Assembly: GCA_963817065.1 (NCBI GenBank) | Contig: CAWFMO010000001.1 | Coordinates: 1,364,001-1,428,000 of the forward strand | Origin: CAWFMO01 sp963817065 | Lineage (GTDB): Bacteria > Actinomycetota > Thermoleophilia > Solirubrobacterales > 70-9 | Reading direction: 5' to 3' | Length of the DNA stretch: 64,000 nt | Shown here: positions 9,358 to 17,181 of the stretch, one piece after another | How positions within the stretch are numbered: position 1 is the stretch's first letter | Layout of the letters: the number at the start of each line of letters is the position of its first letter | Notes under the pieces: generated by a model | Database searches by the model: none | What the model was told of the DNA's origin: nothing | Seen by the model: only the letters and a program-made list of their open reading frames with translations | Program-made: the position numbers and the translations under genes

Positions 9358-10091
9358 TGCTCGGGCTCGGGACGCTGCGAAGGGTGATCGGCGAGGTGAC
9401 CTCGGACGTCGCCTCGGCGCGCGATCGCGACCCTGCCGCGCGCGGCGTCGGCACCGCCGAGATCCTCGCGAGCTGGGCCGGGGTCCAGGCGCTGCTCGCG
9501 CACCGCGTCTCCCACGCGCTCTTCGAGGCCAAGGTGCCGATGCTGCCGCGGACGATCTCCTACGCGAGCCGCGCGATCACCGGGATCGAGATCCACCCGG
9601 CGGCCGAGATCGGCTCCGACTTCTTCATCGACCACGGCGCCGGGGTGGTGATCGGCGAGACCGCCGAGATCGGCGACAGCGTCACGCTCTACCAGGGGGT
9701 GACGCTCGGCGGCACCGGCTTCGCGCGCGGCAAGCGACACCCGACGATCGAGGACCAGGTCACGGTCGGCTCGGGGGCGAAGCTGCTCGGCCCGGTCAGG
9801 GTCGGCCATGACGCCAAGGTCGGCGCCAACACGGTCGTCGTCGAGGATGTCCCGCCCGGGACGACGGTGGTCGGCAACCCCGGCCATCCGGTCCGGGTCG
9901 AGGGCCGAAAGGTCGAGGGCCCGGACGCCGACTGGATCCATCTCCCGGACCCGGTCGCCGAGGCGATCAGGGAGCTCTCGGAGCGAATCAACGCGCTCGA
10001 AGGCAGGCTTGCGAAGCTGAGCGGTGAGGATCCGCCGGGTGATGTGACCGAACTCCATCCGCGCAAAGGTCCTTCCTCGGCGGGTGGCTGA
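9357..10091 (+). CDS. cysE: serine O-acetyltransferase
   Basis: Acetylates L-serine with acetyl-CoA, the first step of cysteine synthesis. 244 residues: an N-terminal helical part (SWAGVQALLAHRVSHALFE), then a left-handed beta-helix of hexapeptide repeats with the catalytic histidine segment DHGAGVVIGETAEIG, the LYQGVTLGGTGF loop and KRHPTIED. The C-terminus is longer than usual and contains a predicted helix (AIRELSERINALEGRLAKL). ATG 9357 overlaps the cysK stop by one base; a GTG at 9354 is also possible. CysE and CysK form a complex in many bacteria. Confidence 0.94.
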
Positions 10092-10095
10092 GACA

Positions 10096-10101
10096 TAGAC
10101 T
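10096..10101 (+). promoter_or_regulatory. -10 box TAGACT ahead of the second lipoprotein
   Basis: TAGACT just after the cysE stop. Here the start codon is over 50 bases away and a Shine-Dalgarno site (AAGGGAGA, around 10143-10150) is present, so this gene appears to have a normal leader. Confidence 0.35.
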
Positions 10102-10153
10102 GCTGCGCGCGCCGGGCCGGGTCGGCGCCAGTCAACTACGAAAAGGGAGACGC

Positions 10154-10753
10154 ATGAAGACGTTTCGAATTGCATTCATCACCGGCGCCCTCGCGTTCGC
10201 GCTGACGGCATGTGGGAGCGACGACAGCAGTAGCGATGACGAGGACCAGATCACCGAGTCGATCGAGCTCGCAGCCACCAGCGGGGACCCGGTCGCGTGC
10301 ACCGAGAACCAGACCGTGAACTTCAACGAGCAGACCTCGGGCGGAGACGGCGAGGACCCGACCAAGTCCTGCGAGGACAGCGCGGCGGACACGCCGGCTG
10401 ATGAGGTGGAGGTCTCGAACATCGAGGTCGACGGCGACGCTGCGACCGCCGATGCCGCGATAACCGGCAGCTTCCTCGGCGGCCAGACGCTCGAGATCGC
10501 GCTGGTCAAGGAGGACGACAAGTGGAAGCTCGATGAGCTGGTGAGCTTCGTCGAGTACGACGCGTCGGCCCTCGCCGAGTCGATCGCGAGCGACATCGAG
10601 GACGATCCTGAGGGCGCAGCCCCAGGCCAGATCGAGTGCGTGAGCACCGCGGTCTCGGGGCTCTCCCAGGAGGATGCCGAGGGGTTGTTTCTGCGCGCAG
10701 ACTCCGCACTGGAGGAGCAGGTCTTCGGGACCTGCTTCGGGAGCGGACAGTAG
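10154..10753 (+). CDS. lipoprotein, second of three related copies
   Basis: A 199-residue secreted lipoprotein with signal peptide MKTFRIAFITGALAFALTAC; Cys 20 is the lipid anchor. It is followed by a Ser/Asp linker, DEDQITESIELA, VSNIEVDGDAAT and IALVKEDDKWKLDELVSFVEYD. These segments closely match those of the neighbouring lipoprotein at 10773 and, more loosely, the one at 7728. Later cysteine pairs (IECVS, GTCFGS) may form disulfides. A Shine-Dalgarno site AAGGGAGA precedes the ATG. Function unknown; the position directly after cysE may be coincidental. Confidence 0.78.
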   Translation: MKTFRIAFITGALAFALTACGSDDSSSDDEDQITESIELAATSGDPVACTENQTVNFNEQTSGGDGEDPTKSCEDSAADTPADEVEVSNIEVDGDAATADAAITGSFLGGQTLEIALVKEDDKWKLDELVSFVEYDASALAESIASDIEDDPEGAAPGQIECVSTAVSGLSQEDAEGLFLRADSALEEQVFGTCFGSGQ

Positions 10754-10772
10754 TCCTGATAGGAATCCGGGT

Positions 10773-11399
10773 GTGAACCCGAAAGGGCTCTGCACTCTTT
10801 TCGCCTCGTTGACCCTCGCCGTGGGCCTGGTCGCCTGTGGCGGGGGCGACGACGGCGACGACGGTGGAGGCGAGCCGAGCGGGGACGAGGCCGCGATCAC
10901 CGATGTGATCACCACGACCTCCACCGAGACCGACCCGACCCACTGCACCGAACTCGAGACCCAGCGTTTCGTCGAGCAGACGACCGCGGAGACGGGCGAG
11001 GACGCGCTGGTCGAGTGCCAGGAGGACGAGGAGGACGACGACGCCGACTCGGTCGAGGTGACCAACGTAACCGTCGACGGGACGACGGCGACCGCCGACA
11101 CGGCGATCACCGGCGGCGGGCTCGACGGCCAGGCGGTGAACCTGTCGCTGATCAAGGAGGGCGAGCAGTGGAAGCTCGACCACATCGAGAGCTTCACGAC
11201 CTTCGACAAGCAGGCATACCTCGACGCGACGCGCGATCGGCTGCTCGCCAGCGACGACCCGCCGGTCGACGAGACCCAGGCCGACTGCGTCGTCACCGCG
11301 CTCGGCGAGCAGGACGACGCGGCGCTCCAGGAGCTCTTCCTGAGCGGCGACGATTCCCAGCTCGAGCAGCTGATCACCCCCTGCTTCCAGCAGGGCTGA
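10773..11399 (+). CDS. lipoprotein, third of three related copies
   Basis: A 208-residue secreted lipoprotein; lipobox LVAC with the lipid-anchor Cys at residue 22, then an acidic Gly/Asp linker. The mature part has DEAAITDVITTTSTETD, VTNVTVDGTTAT, LSLIKEGEQWKLDHIESFTTFD and a C-terminal LITPCFQQG. It is the tandem paralogue of the upstream gene, 19 bases away, with conserved cysteines at matching places. The GTG at 10773 is chosen as start because it gives a proper signal peptide and an AGGA lies ahead of it. Function unknown. Confidence 0.75.
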   Translation: MNPKGLCTLFASLTLAVGLVACGGGDDGDDGGGEPSGDEAAITDVITTTSTETDPTHCTELETQRFVEQTTAETGEDALVECQEDEEDDDADSVEVTNVTVDGTTATADTAITGGGLDGQAVNLSLIKEGEQWKLDHIESFTTFDKQAYLDATRDRLLASDDPPVDETQADCVVTALGEQDDAALQELFLSGDDSQLEQLITPCFQQG

Positions 11400-11418
11400 A
11401 CCCCCTCAAAAGCGCCTG

Positions 11419-11439
11419 AGCCCGCCCGGGGCGCGGGCT
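11419..11439. terminator. GC-rich hairpin between the lipoprotein gene and pcrA
   Basis: AGCCCGC and GCGGGCT form a perfect seven-pair stem with a seven-base loop. There is no T run, so termination is only suggested by position. Its last base overlaps the TATGCT box of pcrA. Confidence 0.4.
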
Positions 11440-11444
11440 ATGCT
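11439..11444 (+). promoter_or_regulatory. -10 box TATGCT for pcrA, leaderless type
   Basis: TATGCT lies six bases before the GTG start at 11451, with no Shine-Dalgarno site between them. Confidence 0.5.
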
Positions 11445-11450
11445 CGGATC

Positions 11451-13718
11451 GTGAAAACCGCGGAGGAACACGGGGCTCCGGTGGAGCCCGGAGCCGGCCA
11501 GGTCGAGCGGTTGCTCGCCGAGCTCAACCCGCCCCAGCGCGAGGCCGTGACCCACGGCGAGGGCCCGCTGCTCGTGCTCGCGGGGGCCGGCTCGGGCAAG
11601 ACGCGTGCGCTCACCTTCCGGATCGCCTACCTGCTCGCGACCGGGCAGGCGCGCCCCGAGCAGATCCTCGCGATCACGTTCACCAACAAGGCCGCCGAGG
11701 AGATGCGCGAGCGCGTCGCGGCGCTGGTCGGCGGGGTCTCGAGGCGGATGTGGGTGACGACCTTCCACTCCTCCTGCGCGCGGCTGCTGCGGGTCGACGC
11801 CGAGCGGCTCGGCTACGGGTCGGGGTTCTCGATCTACGACGAGTCCGACTCGCTGCGGATGCTCAAGCGCTGCATGGCCGAGCTCGAGATCGACACCAAG
11901 CGCTACCCGCCGCGCTCGATCAGGTCGCGGATCTCGGAGGCCAAGAACGCGCTCACCGACGCCGAGACGCTCGCCCAGATGCAGGGGTCGCCCTACGAGG
12001 AGGTCGTCGCCTCGGTCTTCAAGCTCTACGAACGGCGGATGCTCGAGGCCAACGCGATGGACTTCGACGACCTGCTGATCCGCGCCGTCAACGTGCTCGA
12101 GCTGTTCGAGGACGTGCGCCAGAAGTGGCAGCGCCGCTTCCGCTGGGTGCTCGTCGACGAGTACCAGGACACCAACCGCGCCCAGTACCGGCTGCTCCAG
12201 CTGCTGACCGGGGAGAACCAGAACCTGACGGTGGTCGGCGACGATTTTCAGTCGATCTACGGCTTCAGAGGCGCCGACATCCGCAACATCCTCGAGTTCG
12301 AGAAGGACTTCCCCGAGGCCGAGGTCGTGAAGCTCGAGCAGAACTACCGTTCGACGCAAACGATCCTCAGCACCGCCAACGCGCTGATCGCCAACAACAC
12401 GGAGAACCGCAAGAAGGAGCTCTGGACCGAGATCGGCGAGGGCGAGAAGGTCACCGTCGCCGAGCTCGCCGACGAGCACGCCGAGGCCCGCTATCTGGTC
12501 GGCGAGATCGAGCGGCTGAGCAGCGAGGAGGGGATCCCGCGCGAGAAGATCGCGGTCTTCTACCGGACCAACGCCCAGAGCCGGGTGCTCGAGGACACGC
12601 TCGTCCGCTACGAGGTGCCCTACCAGGTGATCGGGGGGACGAAGTTCTACGAGCGCGCCGAGATCAAGGACGCGGTCGCCTACCTCAACGTGATCGTCAA
12701 CCCCGCCGACCAGGTCAGCTTCCTGCGCGTCATCAACAGCCCCCGGCGCGGGATCGGGAACACGAGCCAGGGCCGGCTCGTCGCGCACGCGAACACGACC
12801 GGGCGCACGATCTGCGAGACGGCCGAGCGCGCCGGCGAGGTCCCGGGGCTCGGGGCGGCGGCGCTGAAGTCGATCGCGCGCTTCACCCAGATGATGTCCG
12901 AGCTCCGCTCGCGCGCCGCCGAGGCCCCGGTCGCCGAGCTGCTCGAGGCGCTGCTCGAGCAGAGCGGATACCTCGAGGCGCTGCGCTCCGAGCGCACGGT
13001 CGAGGCCGAGGGCCGGATCGAGAACCTCGAGGAGCTGGTCGGGGTCGCGGCCGAGTTCGACGCCAACCGCGCGATCGAGGGCGACCAGGAATTGACCCCG
13101 CTCGACGAGTTCCTCCAGCAGATCTCGCTGTTCACCGACCAGGATGACCTCCCGGACGAGGGCGAGCGCGAGCCGCTCGTGACGCTGATGACGCTCCACA
13201 ACGCCAAGGGCCTCGAGTACGAGGCGGTCTTCATCCTCGGCTTCGAGGAGGGGGTCTTCCCGCACATGCGGGCGCTCGAGGAGGGGGGAGAGGAGGAGGA
13301 GCGCCGGCTCTGTTACGTCGGGATCACCCGCGCCCGCCAGCGGCTCGGGCTCACCCACGCCCGCGAGCGGCGGCTGTTCGGCGGCAGCGAGCGCAACCTG
13401 CCCTCGCGCTTCCTCGACGAGCTGCCCGAGGAGCTGATCGAGCGCGAGCGCGACGAGGAGCAGACCACGGGTTGGAGCTCGAGCTTCGGCGGGGGCGGCG
13501 GCGGTGGTGGAGGCGGCGGCCTCGGCGGCGTCTTCGGCCGCGCCGAGAAGCAGACCGACGTCCCCGACCTCGCGACCGGAGACGACGTGATCCACGCGAG
13601 CTTCGGCGAGGGCGTCGTCACCGGCGTCGAGCCCGGCGGCGTGATCGTCGTCAGCTTCGCCGGCGGCGAGGAGCGCAAGCTGATGGCCGACTACGCCCCG
13701 CTCAAGAAGAAGGCCTGA
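11451..13718 (+). CDS. pcrA: ATP-dependent DNA helicase, PcrA/UvrD family
   Basis: Superfamily 1A 3'-5' helicase for repair and replication restart. 755 residues. It has LNPPQREAV (Q-motif), Walker A AGAGSGKT near residue 48, ITFTNKAAEEMRER (Ia), VLVDEYQDTNRAQY (Walker B), VVGDDFQSIYGFRGAD (III), EQNYRST (IV), LMTLHNAKGLEYEAVF (V) and LCYVGITRARQRL (VI). A run of eleven glycines near residue 685 leads to a C-terminal Tudor-like tail (GDDVIHASFGEGVVTGV) that binds RNA polymerase in PcrA. The GTG start is six bases after a TATGCT box. folD follows after one base. Confidence 0.95.
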   Translation: MKTAEEHGAPVEPGAGQVERLLAELNPPQREAVTHGEGPLLVLAGAGSGKTRALTFRIAYLLATGQARPEQILAITFTNKAAEEMRERVAALVGGVSRRMWVTTFHSSCARLLRVDAERLGYGSGFSIYDESDSLRMLKRCMAELEIDTKRYPPRSIRSRISEAKNALTDAETLAQMQGSPYEEVVASVFKLYERRMLEANAMDFDDLLIRAVNVLELFEDVRQKWQRRFRWVLVDEYQDTNRAQYRLLQLLTGENQNLTVVGDDFQSIYGFRGADIRNILEFEKDFPEAEVVKLEQNYRSTQTILSTANALIANNTENRKKELWTEIGEGEKVTVAELADEHAEARYLVGEIERLSSEEGIPREKIAVFYRTNAQSRVLEDTLVRYEVPYQVIGGTKFYERAEIKDAVAYLNVIVNPADQVSFLRVINSPRRGIGNTSQGRLVAHANTTGRTICETAERAGEVPGLGAAALKSIARFTQMMSELRSRAAEAPVAELLEALLEQSGYLEALRSERTVEAEGRIENLEELVGVAAEFDANRAIEGDQELTPLDEFLQQISLFTDQDDLPDEGEREPLVTLMTLHNAKGLEYEAVFILGFEEGVFPHMRALEEGGEEEERRLCYVGITRARQRLGLTHARERRLFGGSERNLPSRFLDELPEELIERERDEEQTTGWSSSFGGGGGGGGGGGLGGVFGRAEKQTDVPDLATGDDVIHASFGEGVVTGVEPGGVIVVSFAGGEERKLMADYAPLKKKA

Positions 13719-13719
13719 C

Positions 13720-14574
13720 GTGGCCGCCGAGATCATCGACGGCAAGGCGGTGGCGGCGGGCGTTCGCGCGCGCGTCGCCGAGCAGGTCGAGGAGATGACC
13801 GCGGGCGGCGGCCGCGCGCCGGGGCTGGCGACGGTCCTGGTCGGCGACGATCCCGCCTCGGCGATCTACGTGCGCCGCAAGCACGAGGCCTGCGCGGAGG
13901 TCGGGATCCGCTCCTTCGACCACCAGCTGCCGGCGACGACGACCCAGGCCGAGCTCGAGCAGCTCGTCGACGCGCTCGCCGCCGACGACGAGGTCGACGG
14001 GATCCTCGTCCAGATCCCGCTCCCCGAGGGCCTCGACCCCGACCCGGTGATCGAGCGCCTCCCGCCGGCCAAGGACGTCGACGGGCTGACGCCGACGAGC
14101 GCCGGGCTGCTCGCGCGCGGGACGCCGGAGCTCGTCTCCTGCACCCCCGCGGGGGTGATCGAGCTCCTGCGCAGCGCCGGGACCGAGATCGAGGGCGCCG
14201 AGGCGGTGATCGTCGGGCGCTCGAACCTCGTCGGTCGCCCGCTCGTCAGCCTCCTGCTCGCCGAGAACGCGACCGTGACGATCTGCCACAGCCGCACCCG
14301 CGATCTCGGCGAGGTCTGCCGGCGGGCCGAGATCCTGATCGCCGCCGCCGGCTCGCCGAACCTGGTCACCGCCGAGATGATCCGGCCGGGCGCGACCGTG
14401 ATCGACGTCGGCACGAACCGAACCGAGGAGGGGCTCGTCGGCGACGTCGACTTCGAGGCCGCGCGCGAGGTGGCGGGGGCGATCACCCCGGTGCCGGGCG
14501 GGGTCGGGCCGATGACGATCGCGATGCTGCTCTCGAACACGGTCAGCGCCGCAAAGGCCGCGCCGGTCGCGTAG
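13720..14574 (+). CDS. folD: bifunctional methylenetetrahydrofolate dehydrogenase/cyclohydrolase
   Basis: Interconverts 5,10-methylene- and 10-formyl-tetrahydrofolate with NADP. The 284 residues fit the family. Signature segments are YVRRKHEACAEVGI (catalytic lysine), ILVQIPLPEGLD, PAKDVDGLTP, VIVGRSNLVGRPL (nucleotide-binding loop) and the C-terminal TPVPGGVGPMTIAMLL. GTG start one base after the pcrA stop, so the two genes are probably one transcript. A GC-rich hairpin follows the gene. Confidence 0.96.
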   Translation: MAAEIIDGKAVAAGVRARVAEQVEEMTAGGGRAPGLATVLVGDDPASAIYVRRKHEACAEVGIRSFDHQLPATTTQAELEQLVDALAADDEVDGILVQIPLPEGLDPDPVIERLPPAKDVDGLTPTSAGLLARGTPELVSCTPAGVIELLRSAGTEIEGAEAVIVGRSNLVGRPLVSLLLAENATVTICHSRTRDLGEVCRRAEILIAAAGSPNLVTAEMIRPGATVIDVGTNRTEEGLVGDVDFEAAREVAGAITPVPGGVGPMTIAMLLSNTVSAAKAAPVA

Positions 14575-14583
14575 GGTCATCGA

Positions 14584-14611
14584 CCGCCGCCCCTCCATCC
14601 CCGGCGGGCGG
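14584..14611 (+). terminator. GC-rich hairpin after folD
   Basis: CCGCCGCC pairs with GGCGGGCGG (one bulge) around a pyrimidine-rich loop, followed by TGAAAACAATT. Position just after folD suggests termination. Confidence 0.35.
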
Positions 14612-14639
14612 TGAAAACAATTCCCCACTCGGAGGTTCT

Positions 14640-15218
14640 ATGGATTTCTCACGTCTTCGCACCGGTGACCTGATCGCCGCGATCGGCGGGATCGCCCTGA
14701 TCGGGTTCCTGTTCATGGATTGGTTCAGCGTCTCCGCCCCCGGCATCGCGGCGCCGCCGATCCCCAGCGGCGTCCCCGAAGGGTTCGAGATCCCGGGCGC
14801 TCCCGAAGCCGAGTCGACCGGCATCAGCGGCTGGGACGGGCTCGGATTCGACGGGTTCATCCTCCTGGTCACGGCGCTCGCCGGGATCAAGCTCGCCGGG
14901 CTGCGCGCCGCGGGCAAGAAGATCATCGGCCCGCTGCCGTTCGGCGGCTGGCTCGTGCTCCTCGGCGCGGTCGCCGAGACGCTGATCATCTGGCGGATCT
15001 TCGCGGCCCCCAACGACGCGGACCTCGAGATCGGGATCTTCCTCGGCCTGATCGCCGCCGCGGCGGTGACGATCGGCGCCTGGCTCTCGAGCCGCGACGA
15101 CGGGTTCCCGCTCTACACCAGCGAGGGCGCCCGCAGCAGCGCGCGCTCCTCGTCCGGCGGCTCGACCGCCCGCAAGAGCACCACGCGCAAGAGCACGACG
15201 ACGCGCAAGAAGAGCTAG
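14640..15218 (+). CDS. four-helix membrane protein, tandem family member 1
   Basis: A 192-residue integral membrane protein of unknown function. It opens MDFSRLRTGDLIAAIGGIA..FMDWFSV, a helix ending in a WF pair, then has three further hydrophobic segments (FILLVTALAGIKLAG, GGWLVLLGAVAETLII, EIGIFLGLIAAAAVTIGAWL). The tail is unusual: Ser/Arg/Lys/Thr-rich with RKSTTRKSTTTRKKS, presumably cytoplasmic. The same opening and helix order recur in the next four genes. ATG 14640 follows GGAGG at a good distance. Confidence 0.78.
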   Translation: MDFSRLRTGDLIAAIGGIALIGFLFMDWFSVSAPGIAAPPIPSGVPEGFEIPGAPEAESTGISGWDGLGFDGFILLVTALAGIKLAGLRAAGKKIIGPLPFGGWLVLLGAVAETLIIWRIFAAPNDADLEIGIFLGLIAAAAVTIGAWLSSRDDGFPLYTSEGARSSARSSSGGSTARKSTTRKSTTTRKKS

Positions 15219-15234
15219 ACGGCTTGAGGCCAGG

Positions 15235-15264
15235 CCGAGCGCGCGCCAGGCGGCGCGCGTTCGG
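15235..15264 (+). terminator. long perfect hairpin between membrane-protein genes
   Basis: A 13-pair stem (one G-T pair) of alternating GC around the tetraloop AGGC: arms 15235-15247 and 15252-15264. This is the strongest simple hairpin I found in the window. It probably ends transcription of the first family member, though no T run follows. Confidence 0.5.
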
Positions 15265-15283
15265 TCGCGCCGATTCCGGGTAG

Positions 15284-15700
15284 GTGAGTCGGGAGATGGA
15301 CTTCGCTGGCCTGACCCGAGGAGAGAAGGTCGCCGCTGTCGCCGGCCTCGTGCTGTTCGCGGCGCTGTTCCTGCCCTGGTTCGGGAGCGAGAACGCGTGG
15401 CGCTGGTTCAGCTGGATCGACCTGCTCCTTGCGCTAACCGTCGCGGTCGCGCTCGTCTGGGCGCTGAGCTCCCTCGTCGATGCCCGCCTGCCGCTGCCCG
15501 TCGCGACCGCGCTCCTGCTGCTCGCCGTCGTCGGGCTCGTGCTGATCCTCTATCGGCTCGCGAGCCCGCCGGGGCCCTCGAGCTTCAACAAGAACTCGCG
15601 CGACATCGGCATCTACGTCGCCTTCTTCGCCTGCGCTGCGCTCGCCTACGGCGGCTATCTGGGCATGCAGGAGCGCGACGAGGGCACTCCGGCCTCTTAG
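15284..15700 (+). CDS. four-helix membrane protein, tandem family member 2
   Basis: A 138-residue membrane protein related to its neighbours: DFAGLTRGEKVAAVAGLVLFAALFLPWFG is the family opening, followed by helices WIDLLLALTVAVALVWALSS, PVATALLLLAVVGLVLILYR and IGIYVAFFACAALAYGGYLGMQE. The GYLGMQE ending is shared with family member 4 (GWLGMQE). The start is either GTG 15284 or ATG 15296; the sequence does not decide. Function unknown. Confidence 0.72.
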   Translation: MSREMDFAGLTRGEKVAAVAGLVLFAALFLPWFGSENAWRWFSWIDLLLALTVAVALVWALSSLVDARLPLPVATALLLLAVVGLVLILYRLASPPGPSSFNKNSRDIGIYVAFFACAALAYGGYLGMQERDEGTPAS

Positions 15701-15760
15701 CGCGGTAGGGTCCGCAGCCGGATCTGCAAGACCCGCCGTGCGGCGGGAAACCACCTAGCG
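15701..15760 (+). other. possible structured RNA leader with a three-way junction
   Basis: The 60 bases ahead of family member 3 can fold into an outer stem (CGC plus TAGG with CCTA plus GCG), an inner arm (GTC.GCAG with CTGC..GAC) and a second arm (CCGCC-GTGC-GGCGG), with a GAAACCA-type junction strand. The Shine-Dalgarno site of the next gene starts immediately after. I cannot match it to a known riboswitch. TAGGGT at 15706 could instead be a -10 box, which would remove the outer stem from the RNA. Confidence 0.3.
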
Positions 15761-15771
15761 AGAGGAGACGG

Positions 15772-16200
15772 ATGGACACCGGACGAGTCTCTGAGGGCTC
15801 AATGATCGCCGCCGGCGCGGGAGCGCTGCTGCTGCTATCGCTGTTTCTGGGATGGATCGGGATCGACGCGCCGATCGAAGGCGTCGCCGGAGGCTCTGCG
15901 AGCGGCTGGGAGAGCCAGAACACGCTCGACATCTACCTGTTCATCGTCGCCCTGTTCGCGATCGTCCCGGCGGTGCTCGAGATGACCGGCGGCACGGCCG
16001 AGGTCCCGTTCATGTCGGCGGCGGCCGGGCTGCTGCTGGGCGTGATCGGAACGATCCTCACCCTCTACGTGTTCCTCGACATCCCCGAGGGCGGCGAGCG
16101 CAAGATCGGCCTCTGGCTGGCGCTGCTCGCTGTGATCGCCGTGACCTATGGCCAGTACCGGGCAGCCAACGACGAGGCCGCCGGCTACGACCGGCGTTGA
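15772..16200 (+). CDS. four-helix membrane protein, tandem family member 3
   Basis: A 142-residue membrane protein: EGSMIAAGAGALLLLSLFLGWIG opens it, then TLDIYLFIVALFAIVPAVLEM, FMSAAAGLLLGVIGTILTLYVFL and KIGLWLALLAVIAVTYGQYRA. Order and spacing of helices match the adjacent genes, although sequence identity is low. ATG 15772 follows GAGAGGAGA. The next gene starts at a TTG overlapping this stop (TTGA), so they are translated together. Confidence 0.75.
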   Translation: MDTGRVSEGSMIAAGAGALLLLSLFLGWIGIDAPIEGVAGGSASGWESQNTLDIYLFIVALFAIVPAVLEMTGGTAEVPFMSAAAGLLLGVIGTILTLYVFLDIPEGGERKIGLWLALLAVIAVTYGQYRAANDEAAGYDRR

Positions 16201-16616
16201 GGGTCCGGACCAGATACGCGGAGCTGGCCGCGGCGCTTTGCGGCGCGGGCCTGTTCGCGGTCACCTTCGCGCCCTGGTTCGGCGGCGGCGGCTCTGAGCT
16301 CAACGCCTGGGAGGCGCTCGGGATCACCGACGTGATCGTCGCGGTCGTCGCCCTCGCCGCGCTCGCCTTCGCGCTCGCGTCGCTGACCGGCGCCTCGGTC
16401 AGCGTCCCGCTTCCCGGGAGCGTGATCACGACCCAGCTCGCCTTCGTCGCCGTGGTCGTGATCGGGCTCCAGATCGTCAGCCCGCCTGACGGCGCCGGGC
16501 TCGAGCCCGGGATCTGGGCGGCGCTGGCGATCTCGATCGTCCTCGTCGCCGCCGGCTGGCTCGGGATGCAGGAGGAGAGCCCGTCGCGGCGCGAGAACGA
16601 AGGGCTCGCGAGTTAA
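16197..16616 (+). CDS. four-helix membrane protein, tandem family member 4
   Basis: A 139-residue membrane protein beginning at a TTG that overlaps the previous stop. MRVRTRYAELAAALCGAGLFAVTFAPWFG is the family opening; later helices are ALGITDVIVAVVALAALAFALAS, TTQLAFVAVVVIGLQIV and IWAALAISIVLVAAGWLGMQEE. It is most like member 2, including the GWLGMQEE end. No ATG or GTG gives the conserved opening, so TTG is the best start. Function unknown. Confidence 0.68.
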   Translation: MRVRTRYAELAAALCGAGLFAVTFAPWFGGGGSELNAWEALGITDVIVAVVALAALAFALASLTGASVSVPLPGSVITTQLAFVAVVVIGLQIVSPPDGAGLEPGIWAALAISIVLVAAGWLGMQEESPSRRENEGLAS

Positions 16617-16680
16617 GGTCGAACGGGTCACGCCGGGGGAGCTGCTCTCGGCGATCGCCGGGCTGACGCTCTTCGGGCTG

Positions 16681-17181
16681 ATGTTCGGGGACTGGTTCGA
16701 GCACCCGACCGCGGCGCGGATCTCCGCCGAGGCGATCGGCTTCCAGACCTCGCCCGACGCATGGCAATCGTTCTCGTTCACGGACTGGGTCCTGGTCGCG
16801 GCGATCGTCTGCGCGGTCAGCGCCGCGGTCGTCTCGGCGGCGGACATCCGCGTCGGCCTGCCGATCGAGGCGAGCGCCGTGGTCGCGATCATGGGCGCCG
16901 TCGCCGCGCTGCTGATCGCCTGGCGTGTGATCGAGCCGATCGAGATCGAGGGCGTCACCTACCGCCGCGAGCTCGCCCTGTTCATGGGCCTCGGCGCCGC
17001 CGGCCTGGTCGCGCTCGGCGGCCTGCTGAGCCTCCGCGAGCGCGGAACCGGCATCTTCGGCGAGCTCGCCCGCGCCGGGCGCCGCGAGGCCCCGCTCCGC
17101 GATCGGCTCAGGCGACCAGCGCCGGACGCGGCTCGAGGCTATTCGCCACGCCCTGAGCGACCGTGGACGCGCAGGCGATGA
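16681..17181 (+). CDS. four-helix membrane protein, tandem family member 5, start uncertain
   Basis: At least 166 residues. The family opening (TPGELLSAIAGLTLFGLMFGDWF) is encoded from about 16630, but no ATG, GTG or TTG exists there in frame, so the first ordinary start is the ATG at 16681, which would cut the first helix. TAAGGT at 16614 followed by seven bases points to a GTC at 16627 as the intended start, perhaps a miscalled GTG. Later helices: TDWVLVAAIVCAVSAAVVS, SAVVAIMGAVAALLIAW and LALFMGLGAAGLVALGGLL. Its C-terminus is Arg-rich and overlaps the convergent GMC gene by 74 bases. Confidence 0.6.
   Translation: MFGDWFEHPTAARISAEAIGFQTSPDAWQSFSFTDWVLVAAIVCAVSAAVVSAADIRVGLPIEASAVVAIMGAVAALLIAWRVIEPIEIEGVTYRRELALFMGLGAAGLVALGGLLSLRERGTGIFGELARAGRREAPLRDRLRRPAPDAARGYSPRPERPWTRRR

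Noticed and set aside
13480..13535. Run of glycine codons in pcrA as a possible repeat expansion or error
   Set aside because: The frame stays open into a conserved Tudor-like tail, and glycine-rich linkers are common at this place in actinobacterial PcrA.
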